Source: Silene noctiflora (taxonomy: Eukaryota; Streptophyta; Magnoliopsida; Caryophyllales; Caryophyllaceae). From it: a DNA stretch of 23,988 nucleotides. The notes under the pieces are model-generated. The model was not told the DNA's origin and did no database searches. It was given only the letters and a program-made list of their open reading frames with translations. Position 1 is the stretch's first letter, and each line of letters begins with the position of its first letter. The translations under genes were made by a program, and so were the position numbers. This document shows, in pieces, positions 1 to 8,109 of the stretch. The stretch is taken from positions 1 through 23,988 of the forward strand of contig VHZZ01003986.1 in assembly GCA_009801015.1 (NCBI GenBank), read 5' to 3'.

Positions 1-99
1 AACTTAATTTAATTTTGTCCAAATTAATTACATTAGTTTACATTTCATTTTTGACGAGTCAACATTTCGACTTTGACTTCAATAAGACATATTTTGATG

Positions 100-190
100 T
101 CTACACACTATGTCGCGGGTGAGAATCGAACCCCCAACTTCATGGTCGAGGTAAGAGAGCTCTTACCACTTCATGGTCGAGGTAATATTG
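100..190 (-). repeat. tRNA-like (SINE-type) fragment
   Basis: Read on the minus strand, this stretch has a box-A-like GTGGTAAGAGCT and, about 35 bp further on, a box-B-like GGTTCGATTCTCACC, the internal Pol III promoter arrangement of tRNA genes and tRNA-derived SINEs. It does not fold into a tRNA by eye. An 18-bp direct repeat (acttcatggtcgaggtaa, 137-154 and 168-185) sits inside it. It could be a decayed SINE head or a chance tRNA remnant. No tail or target duplication was found. Confidence 0.3.
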
Positions 191-245
191 GATATGTAGC
201 AAATATGATAGTGAATAACACGAGTAATAAAAGTAATAATAATAG

Positions 246-950
246 CCGCGAAATTACTTTTTTACATACGGCTTTAGTTTTTCACATACACTTTTTCATT
301 AATTTTCTATTTAATACCTTTTTCCTAAACCCAGTACGTGGAGCAAATTGTTTTCTTGAAAGGAAAATGCGTTGTGGGATTCAATTTCAACTAACAATCT
401 CTTGAGTCTTATTATCAAGATATTTGTGAACTTATTAACAGCCGCTCCATCTAATCTTTTGCCGTGGTACCTTTTATATGAATCAATTTACATACTCCCT
501 CCTATTCACAATAAATGTCCCACTTTTCTATTAGATGTGAGGAGTATTATAATGAAATAGGACAGTTATTTAGAATAGGAGGGAGTATTACAATATGATT
601 TGATTTCATGAAGGTGCCTTAACTAAGACTTTCGTATTCTTGTTTATAACAAATCACCCAATAATAACAAATGGGAGAAAATGACATACATTCAAATAAT
701 CAAATCTGTAAATACATTCAATTTGAGTCTACACCCTTGCTTTCCACATTCAAATCTGGAGCGCGTGAGAGGGGGGCTGCGGTCGGCCGAAGCAAGGTCG
801 GTCGGCCATTCGAGTGACCGGAGGTATTAAACGGAGGTGAAGGGAGAAAAAAAAATCAATTGGTGAGATAATGAAAAAAATGACAAGGGTAAAATCGTAA
901 AAGACGTATGTGAAAGAATAAAATCCGTATGTGAATAAGCACGTCCCTAG
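246..950. mobile_element. Probable non-autonomous Mutator-like element (decayed)
   Basis: The two ends are inverted relatives. The left end (about 246-310) and the reverse complement of the right end (about 885-950) share ACATACGG and then TTTCACATACG spaced alike, followed by TTTTTCATTA-type sequence. Flanking 9-mers taatAATAG-like (left) and aaatAATAG-like (right) could be a degenerate 9-bp target duplication. A GC-rich patch (765-840) lies near the right end, mirroring the element at 9529-10202, whose termini are similar in layout. A Stowaway MITE is inserted inside. The exact ends are uncertain. Confidence 0.35.
495..585. mobile_element. Stowaway MITE (Tc1/mariner type)
   Basis: Perfect 13-bp terminal inverted repeats CTCCCTCCTATTC (495-507) and GAATAGGAGGGAG (573-585) are flanked by TA on both sides (493-494, 586-587). 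The total length is 91 bp and there is no coding capacity. The CTCCCTCC terminus and TA target are diagnostic of plant Stowaway elements mobilised by mariner-like transposases. Confidence 0.88.
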
Positions 951-1245
951 TGAAAATAATAGTAACAAGTAACAACAAAGGGAGGATTGAAGAGGGAAAG
1001 GGAAGGGAATGCACAAACAAAATTTTGGTACAAGTGTCAAACCACATTTCTGTAGCTGATGCTAATATTAATTGGAAAATAGCGTAACACAAGCAACCCC
1101 ATTGTTCTAGGAATGTGGAAATCTGAGGGTCGGTGAGGATTGAGGTTACAAACAAAACAGAGTCATAACGATTCCCAAGCAAAATGACCATTCCAAGCGA
1201 CAGTACATGACCAGAGACTTCCTGTAACGTTGACGAAGAGCTGCT

Positions 1246-4062
1246 CTAAGATGATTCAAACTTCTTTACCACATCTGCCCGAGGCCTCCACAGTCCAACT
1301 CTATATTTATTGGCATGATTCAGTATCAGCTTCCTCTGTAAAACAAACCACAGGTTATGGATAACTTCAAACATTAATTCCAACATTGAATCATACATTC
1401 ATACTCCATCCGAAATGCGTATTTGCATTTTTTAAAATTTTCAAATTCATTGGAAACATACAGAAACCGATGAAATCAAGGGAGCAATCAAATACTACGA
1501 GAGCCTCCACAGGTTATAGATATCTTGCTTTCTAGAATGTAAAAGGGAACATCAGCATAAAATCAACTGTGCTGAAATACAAGATGAAGTCGATAATAGT
1601 ATAATAGTACCAATTATTGGTTTCACATGACTACTCAACGCCGCAGCTTTAAGCATCTGGCAATAGAATAGAAGTGATACTTTCCTAATACTTTGAATTC
1701 ATTATTTAATTTCATAGATTGTGGGCACATTCCATAATCAAGATGATATTCATTTATTTAGAATGCCATCAAACAAGCAATATCACAGTGTTCATAGTAT
1801 ATTTGTGGTGGTACTGGGGGGTTGGGGGGGCTGAGATGCTGGGGGACCTCAGTTGTAGAATTAGTGAATGTTCTGATACTTGCCCTCAGTTCATACTTCA
1901 GATTTGCAGGTTGCCCAATATTATCTAAGAACTATAGGCACTTGTGGGTAATTAGAACCACAAGACCATGACAAGCAGTTTATAGAATCCACAACCATAG
2001 AAATGGAGACTACTAAAGCCTGGATATCATCTTGATTATGGCAAACAAAATTAACGCAACCAACTAAATCAGTGAGCAATGTGACAGACTGCACAGATAA
2101 CCAGCCTTCAAGGGGGCCCGATATGGCAAACAAAATTACCACAACCAGCTAACTAAATCAGTGATAAACTTCCTTAACTTGCTGGCTTCCTCTGCCTTTG
2201 GGGATTCTAATTTCCAAAATACTCCGTCTCTGGTTCCTCCTTTATTCCCAAATTTCATACCTTCTCTTGATTCAATTTCAAAAGCCAGTACCCAAATTGC
2301 AAAAATATATGACAGCTAATGCGGAAAGAACTTAATAGTTTCCTAGTCTCTTCTTCAAATATTTTTGCTTGGAAACAACTCAGCATTCAACAGTTTCCTT
2401 CAAGCTAAATATCATGAAAAAGAAGGGTAGGATTAAAATGTCAATTTCCCTCTCCTCTTTTTGCTTTTTCAAGTTTTGCTTACTATCGTAAAGAAACGGG
2501 GGTGACTTTTCCTGTTTCATCCTCTACCTAATATTACAAACTCCAAATGTTGTTATATGTCTGATCGACTGATCAAGGCATAAAGACTTTTGGACCAAGG
2601 TTCCAACAGCGAGTACATCATCACTTCCATACTAAATGATTATGGTCACATTTAAAGAGAGGTAAATGTAACTTCAAATATCTCCTACACTTGAAGAGTT
2701 GAAGCCACAGTTAAAGACTTAGATCCATAACACTGAAAATAGGCGCAAAGAAGCAATCCAGAAATGCTCAAGAGATAAAACCACTCATCTTATAAGCTTT
2801 ACAAATGAATACATTAGATGATCCGAAAAATTACATTAATTCCCTAAACATGGAATAGATGAAGTAATATAAATGCACCTCTGAAAGTAGCTTGACAAAA
2901 CTTAGCAAAGAAAAATCCCAAAGAAATATGTACGGGGCGCATTGAGGCAACCACATAAACATACAGTTCTGAAACATAAATTTCTGTGAGTGGCGTCGCA
3001 AATGGACTTGGAAGGTTCCGTTAAGCAAATACATCAAGACACAAAACCAAGCGCATAGAAGAAGCACACAGAAATGAAATGTGAAATGCTTACATGTTTG
3101 CAAGGAATTTCAAGTTTCTTCAGCCTAAGTGTTCGAACGACCAGCAACTTGTGAAGGTCTCCTCCAAATTCAGTCTCAAGCTTCAGCACATGAGCCTCCA
3201 CTCCATTCCCTATCCCTCTCAAAAACTCCGGAATCCCCACCTTCACTGTCGCATCAAGTCAAAAAGCAATTCACAATTCGATTAGGCCAGAAAAACACTC
3301 CTCGGACCTCAATGATCACTCCCAAGTCACAACAACACACACTTACCTCAAGAAGAAGACGAATTGAGTCATCATTGTATGCATACAATTATTACTCTTA
3401 TGCACGATTAATCGTAAAAACCATATGAATAACATTTACACTGGAAGAAACACATACTTTTAGTTTAATTCAAGCAAATCATTAAAAACACCCTAATTTC
3501 TACCTAAACAACATGGATTACAAAAATAACATAACTTTTTCCATTCCATACGGGCCATTTTGGTCTTTTCCAAAAAGACAGGATTTTGAGACCATTTTAC
3601 AGCAAAATGTGACCACTTTTGGAAAACAAGTTACCGCTGGACCATTGTGGTTACATTTGAGCATAAAATGGTCACAAAATCCCGTCTTTTTGGAAAGATG
3701 AAAATGGTCCGTCTGAAAACAAGAATTTGTGTATAAAAAATCATTCACATAAACAACAAAACTCGATTTCTAAACAAAAATGGGAGGAAATTTCACAGAT
3801 AATCCTAAAACCCTAAACCCATAAAAACCCATTATGCAAAAACGAGATAAAATATCTGGGCATCACCTAAATCAATCAAAAACACAAAATTCATATCCAA
3901 AATCGATTAAACATTCAATGAATTTGGGGGTTTTAGTGCAATACCTACATAAGGAGAAGAAGAGGAAAAGAATCTGGAAGAAGTCGGAAAAAGTGATGGA
4001 GATCGAAGTGTTGATGAAGATTGAAAGCTTTTAGTTGTGATCTGCCGCCAAATCGACATCAT
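1246..4062 (-). CDS. IGR-motif protein, probable mitoribosomal small-subunit protein mS41
   Basis: Three exons on the minus strand: 4062-3945, 3245-3094 and 1335-1246 (stop TAG 1248-1246). The introns of 699 and 1758 bp have GT donors (GTATTG, GTAAGC) and AG acceptors (CGACAG, TTACAG), and the reading frame stays open across both junctions. The product is 119 residues. Residues 1-38 are Ser/Arg-rich with no acidic residues (MMSIWRQITTKSFQ...), a typical mitochondrial presequence. Residues about 42-110 match the IGR domain seen in fungal Fyv4/mS41: P-E-F-L-x2-I-G-N-G near the start, then L-R-L-K-K-L-x-I-P-C-K-H-R-K-L-I-L and K-Y-R-V-G-L-W-R-P-R. The name-giving I-G-R is I-G-N here. The expected role is a small-subunit mitochondrial ribosome component. 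The start was placed at the MM pair. Upstream in-frame Met codons at 4101 and 4068 exist but would put non-presequence residues first. The gene is intact. Family assignment is from recognition, not a search. Confidence 0.78.
2038..2164. repeat. Short direct duplication in intron 2 of the mS41-like gene
   Basis: A segment of roughly 38 bp starting atggcaaacaaaatta and ending taaatcagtga occurs at 2038-2074 and again, with a small insertion, at 2123-2164. The rest of the 1758-bp intron 2 (1336-3093) shows no domain-bearing ORF, and its short ORFs look like chance. Confidence 0.6.
3550..3712. mobile_element. Hairpin MITE (foldback) in intron 1 of the mS41-like gene
   Basis: Two arms of about 66 bp (3550-3616 and 3647-3712) are near-complementary, with roughly 85% match by eye, around a loop of about 30 bp. 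The arms share ccaaaaagac, ggattttg and gaccatttta blocks in inverted order. A transcript would fold into a long hairpin. The ORFs called on both strands here are by-products of the palindrome. The superfamily is unclear because no convincing target duplication was found. Confidence 0.82.
3807..3820. promoter_or_regulatory. Telo-box (AAACCCTAA) in the first intron
   Basis: AAAACCCTAAACCC lies about 125 bp inside intron 1, just downstream of exon 1 of the mS41-like gene. Telo-boxes are known to be enriched near the start of plant ribosomal and other translation genes. Its position fits such a role, but function is inferred. Confidence 0.45.
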
Positions 4063-4308
4063 ATTCATTTTTAGGTTATGAATGTGGTTGCAAACTTGCA
4101 ATTTGTGAAATTAGTATCTTCAGTTCACCTAAAAAACCCCAAATTAATTTTCAGTTTTTCAGTTGAGGTTTTTTTTCCCAGTTAGTACTGCGACCAAAAC
4201 TATTACGCTAGGCGCTAGCAATTCTCTATAGGTCAGCTTATGATATCGAAGGGGTCCAAAGTCCAAACCGATAAATTAGAGTAGGGGATATTAACGACAC
4301 GAGGTTAA

Positions 4309-4312
<4 letters not shown>

Positions 4313-4343
<31 letters not shown>
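4313..4343. repeat. Poly(A) tract, 31 nt
   Basis: An uninterrupted run of 31 A lies between the 5' flank of the mS41-like gene and the left end of the mariner-like element. It may be a retroposition tail or slippage. No retroposed body is visible beside it. Confidence 0.95.
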
Positions 4344-4344
<1 letters not shown>

Positions 4345-4394
4345 GATATAATGTTTACGTCAATTAATTAAAATACAATTCACATATACTTCCT

Positions 4395-4453
4395 CCATTC
4401 AACCACACTCTACCTATATTTCATTTTCATCCATTCAACTTCACTCTGCCTAT
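4395..4453. repeat. Duplicated subterminal motif at the left mariner end
   Basis: A 23-bp motif beginning CCATTCAAC and ending CCTAT occurs at 4395-4417 and again at 4431-4453, 20 of 23 positions identical. The same motif is recognisable once at the right terminus in inverted orientation. Doubled terminal motifs are plausible transposase binding sites. Confidence 0.6.
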
Positions 4454-4526
4454 TTCCCAAAAAGGAAACCAAAATTATCATTCTATCCTCATAACAAATA
4501 TTTATTTACACAAAATGTCACTAGTT

Positions 4527-4765
4527 GGCCCATAACTAACACAATTAAGCTCTAAACTAATCCTGATACTAATTTGGCCCATTAACATCCCCTAACCCAA
4601 CCCACTAAACTAACCCTTCCCTCAATTTTTTCCAACCCAACCCAATATACCCCCTTAAATCGTTCAAATTTTTATCCCCATTTTCACAAACCCTAAATCT
4701 ACCCCCCAACTACCCAGTCCTCTCCAGAAGCTTCCCGTTTACTCCAGATTTTTCCAAAACCCTAA
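4527..4765 (+). promoter_or_regulatory. Site II and telo-box cluster upstream of the 153-codon ORF
   Basis: Two GGCCCA motifs (4527-4532, 4576-4581; TGGGCC on the other strand, the site II element) are followed by two telo-boxes AAACCCTAA (4688-4696, 4757-4765). This pairing is the known promoter signature of plant translation and cell-growth genes. A pyrimidine-rich stretch (about 4770-4930) follows, as in many plant 5' leaders. It could drive the ORF at 4934. It also lies about 0.5-0.7 kb upstream of the divergent mS41-like gene, so a shared promoter is possible. Confidence 0.45.
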
Positions 4766-4933
4766 GTGTACCCCCCTAACTGCCTCATTTCCTCTCTCTG
4801 TCTCTCACCATTTCCGCCTCTTGCACTTTCTCCCTCTTCATTTCCTTTGTGACTTTCAAGAACTAACCATAATTCTACATCTTCCTTCTATAATCTCCTT
4901 TATTCATCATCTACCATCTATCAAAACATCTAT

Positions 4934-5395
4934 ATGGCCGACTCACATAGCAATTGTTCAAAGGAGTGCCTGAAGTGCGTATTGGAGTGGTATCGTCTGG
5001 GTTCATCTTCAGATGAAGAAAATGATGACTATGAAGAATCTCCTCCTAAATCACTCATTCCTAACATCATAGTGCCTGACTCCCTCTATCCGGGTGGTTT
5101 AGGGTCTCAGGTTGAGGAAACGGAGTTCAATGATGGTCTTCCATGTTCTCCTCAGTCTCCTAAGAACTCTAAGTTGCCCGAAGTCCATGTTGTTGGTGAA
5201 GAGATTGGTAGATCTGGTGAGCTTGAGTCACCATGCACGAAGTACTTAAATGGTTATCTGAAGAGGATGACTAATAAACGTGTGAAGACTGTTGAGGACA
5301 AATCTTTGAAAGTTAAAGATGTGAGTAAAGGGTCTCCTTCAAGAACCTCCAAAATTTTTGAGATCTATCTGGCTAAATTCATTGCTAAGCATTAA
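4934..5395 (+). CDS. Unrecognised 153-residue protein encoded inside the mariner-like element
   Basis: The ORF is uninterrupted, from an ATG after a pyrimidine-rich leader to TAA at 5393-5395. I do not recognise the family. The N-terminus has a small cysteine group (C8, C12, C15), then an acidic Ser/Asp/Glu patch (residues 24-37, containing SSSDEENDDYEES), a Pro/Ser-rich middle, and a Lys/Arg-rich C-terminal third (about 105-142) that could bind nucleic acid or act as a nuclear signal. No membrane segment or signal peptide is seen. It points opposite to the transposase and lies 0.5 kb inside the left terminus. It could be captured host sequence, an accessory mariner protein, or a host exon if the element boundary is wrong. 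That it stays open while the transposase carries several lesions hints at function or recent origin. No intron was identified. Confidence 0.45.
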   Translation: MADSHSNCSKECLKCVLEWYRLGSSSDEENDDYEESPPKSLIPNIIVPDSLYPGGLGSQVEETEFNDGLPCSPQSPKNSKLPEVHVVGEEIGRSGELESPCTKYLNGYLKRMTNKRVKTVEDKSLKVKDVSKGSPSRTSKIFEIYLAKFIAKH

Positions 5396-5519
5396 TTTAT
5401 CATTCACTTTGGTAATATGCCTAAATCTATTTATTTTTCTGTTATTTATAATAATATTGTATTCTCTGCTGCTGGGTTTTAACTGTTGTTAGGAGTTAAA
5501 AAGTCTTTTTGTTTTCGGT

Positions 5520-6040
5520 TATTTCGTTCTGTTATATTTTCTGTAAATCAGTACTTGAATGTCCATTTACCATTAATTACTGTAAATGATTATGTTGGAT
5601 TTCATGGTTCTGTTTGATTTTGTTCTATTATATTCTCTGTAAATCTTGATTTGCATGTCCATTTATCATTAATTACTGTTGATGTAATCATTTTTAGTTT
5701 CTGTAAATGATTATGTTGGATTTCATTGTTCTGCTTGATTTTATACGTCTGTTTGATTTTAATTAAACATGTACATTTAACTTTGCCTCTCTTTATAAAC
5801 TGTTTTGTGTCCCATGGGTGATTTTGTTCTGTTTTATTCTCTATAAATCTTGATTTGCATGTCCATTTACCATTAATTACTGTTGATGTAATGACTTTTT
5901 AGTTTCTATAAATGATTATGTTGGATTTTATGGTTCTGTTTGATTTCATGGTTCTGTTTCATTTTAATTAAACCTGTTCATTTAACTTTTCCTTCTCTTT
6001 ATAAACTGTTTTGTATCCATTGGTTGTTGTTGTTGGTACA
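5520..6040. repeat. Irregular tandem repeats downstream of the 153-codon ORF
   Basis: Blocks starting near 5527, 5622 and 5826 share ttct(g/a)tt-ta-tattctct-taaatc, then cttga(a/t)ttgcatgtccattta and cattaattactg. Flanking pieces (tgattatgttggattt, ctctttataaactgtttt) also recur two or three times. Periods are about 95 and 204 bp. The region is AT-rich and non-coding, and the copies differ by scattered substitutions. The remainder of 5396-6040 shows nothing else. Confidence 0.7.
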
Positions 6041-6115
6041 AGATTACAGTAGCTCAATAATGAAATTACCTTATTGGTTTGAGAGCATTTGATATTTTGA
6101 CTTTGTTGACTGGTA

Positions 6116-6381
6116 AGTGGCCATTAAGTATAACTACTCATACCACCACATTTTATACAAAAACTTGGGTGTGTGTGCTCATCTTTTTTTAATTGTACTT
6201 TGATAACTTTATGATGACTATTCCATAATGGTTTGAGAGTATCAGTTCATGTTGTCTTTCTCATTACATTTATTATTTGATAAGCATGGTCTGCCATCTT
6301 TCTGTGTTTGTGTAGGAGGCTTGAGTAGTTTACACAACTCAATGATGAGGCCACTTAGGCCTGAGAGTTGTTGTTGTTATG
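6116..6381. repeat. About 266-bp diverged direct repeat, copy 1
   Basis: This copy begins agtggccatt and ends ttgttgttatg. It matches 7452-7717 along its length (gggtgtgtgtg, aatggtttgagag, gcatggtc, acaactcaatgatgaggcca). With the solo LTR removed, the two copies are in tandem with a period of about 300 bp. A more diverged partial copy of the end segment lies at 6051-6092. Confidence 0.7.
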
Positions 6382-6417
6382 GTGGAGTTGAATGGAGAAC
6401 CTATATGTATAGGTTAG

Positions 6418-7448
6418 TGTAGGATATATCCGTATATATCATCAAGAAATTATTAATTTAGGATTATAACGAAATTATAAAATATGAAACTAGTCATAAA
6501 CGAAAGGCAAACAAAAGGTAATAAAATTAGAAATAACCTTCTGTCCCAGCAATATGGCCAAAGAACAGATATCAAAATAGATATCCTCCTAATTGTTGCA
6601 CCCAGTATGCCTTGAGATTATGCCTCGAGTCTTGCTAGAGAGAGATCCCCAAAATTACAGCTAATTTTTAGAGGTTTTGTGTGATGTATTGTGTTTGAGT
6701 CAGGAAGCAATAACAAGAAGCAGTAGTCTATTCTCCTTCCTCTAACTCGGTATATATAAGAAAATAGGGGAAGATATTTTATCTTCTATTTGTTTCCTAA
6801 TCCGAGTCAAATACCGAAAATAATAAGGAAAAATACTTTCCTTATTTCGGCCAATATAACCGAAATAATAAGGATATAATTTTCCTTATTTCGGCCAAAA
6901 CCAGCCGAATTTAGGAGAATTATTTTCCTTATTTTGGTTGGTTATTATACTGTATAAAAAGCGTATTTTATCCGTATAAATACATTAATTATGAATATCG
7001 CATATTTATAATTTGCTAATTAAATATAACCGTTTATTTTAATTACGAATTAACCTCTTAATTAGTGTAAGCTAACTTTATATACAATAATTAAATATAA
7101 CAGTTTATATTCATTTTACGAATTAACATTTTAATTCGCCTCATACAATATTATTTAATCCGTATTAAATAATTGACTCAACATCACATTGACTAACCTT
7201 TTAGTCATTTTAGGCATCAATGTAATTATATTCTCATATAATCACATTTCTCAAGTACATCCTTTAGGTGTGACTTTTAGGGACCAGTTGATCACCGCCA
7301 TCTGTATGATAATAACGTCAAACTTCTAGCAAGCCAGCCGTTATTAAGTAAACGTTAATCAACTGATTAAATACGAAGTATACCCTATGAACCTATAAGA
7401 GATTTATACACGTTATCACACTAACGGTCGAGGACACTGGCTCCAACA
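6418..7448 (+). mobile_element. Solo LTR of an LTR retrotransposon
   Basis: The 1031-bp unit begins TGTAGGATATAT and ends GGCTCCAACA (TG...CA), and is flanked by a perfect 5-bp target duplication GTTAG (6413-6417 and 7449-7453). A TATA box (tatatataag, 6751-6760) gives plus orientation. No primer-binding site, polypurine tract or coding region is attached, so it is a solo LTR left by recombination between the two LTRs of a complete element. The family is not identified; Ty1/copia is a guess from the ends. Confidence 0.87.
6751..6760 (+). promoter_or_regulatory. TATA box of the solo LTR
   Basis: Tatatataag lies 333 bp into the LTR, preceded by a ttctccttcctct pyrimidine stretch, as expected for the U3/R boundary. 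If active it would fire rightwards, antisense to the mariner transposase. Confidence 0.5.
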
Positions 7449-7451
7449 GTT

Positions 7452-7717
7452 AGTGGCCATCTAATAAAAGTAATTAAGCCACCACATTGTCCACAAATGA
7501 ATGGGTGTGTGTGTTAATCTGATTCAATTACAGTTTGAATGCTTAATGAGAACTGTTCCTTAATGGTTTGAGAGCTTGTTTGCATGTTGCCTTACTCCTT
7601 ACTGTAATAATTTGATGAGCATGGTCGACCTTCATTTTGTGTGTGTGTATGAGGCTTGATTACTTTGCACAACTCAATGATGAGGCCAGATAAGCTTGAG
7701 AGTTGTTGTATGTATGT
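7452..7717. repeat. About 266-bp diverged direct repeat, copy 2
   Basis: This is the partner of 6116-6381, starting right at the retained target site of the solo LTR. The LTR therefore landed at the junction between two tandem units that already existed. Confidence 0.7.
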
Positions 7718-7900
7718 TGCCTTACTCAATGTTTGTGCATTAACTTGTTGAACTTATTTATGCATTAATTGATTTAAATTTGTTTAGTCAATTCATTTAA
7801 CTGAACATTATTTGTTGATCAAAAAACATGAAGACTGAACATAAGATTGAACATTATATTGAACATTTAACTAACCATTTAACTGAGCATTGAACTTAAG

Positions 7901-7942
7901 TTTAATGTTCATTTGAAATTGAAGTTTCAAATGAACATTAAA
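7901..7942. repeat. Perfect 18-bp inverted repeat with 6-nt loop
   Basis: TTTAATGTTCATTTGAAA (7901-7918) is followed by a 6-nt spacer and its exact reverse complement (7925-7942). It lies in an AT-rich patch (7800-7955) full of gaacatt repeats, just downstream (minus strand) of the transposase remnant. It could be a terminator-like or regulatory hairpin, or simply a local inversion duplicate. Confidence 0.9.
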
Positions 7943-8109
7943 TTGAACATTACATCACTTGAAATTGAGTGTGCATTACATTCCATTTAGCTGCACCACT
8001 AAAGCATCAACATTGTATCCTAGTTCATTCATTAGGTATTCTAAACTTTGTGTTTTGCCTATGTCTTGCATATATTCAATGCATTCTCTGACCAACTCCT
8101 CATTGACCA

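Noticed and set aside
73..560. Overlapping plus-strand ORFs of 110 and 62 codons
   Set aside because: They run through MITE and tRNA-like debris, with no domain and low-complexity Asn/Phe stretches.
750..1191. Two minus-strand ORFs (96 and 111 codons), hydrophobic
   Set aside because: They lie in the Mutator-like terminus and the 3' flank of the mS41-like gene. The hydrophobic look comes from A-rich plus-strand sequence.
1719..3103. ORFs within intron 2 of the mS41-like gene
   Set aside because: No domain and no splice-consistent link to the exons. The 2831-3103 ORF merely extends from exon 2 sequence into the intron.
3513..3748. ORFs on both strands over the intron 1 MITE
   Set aside because: They mirror each other because the DNA is palindromic.
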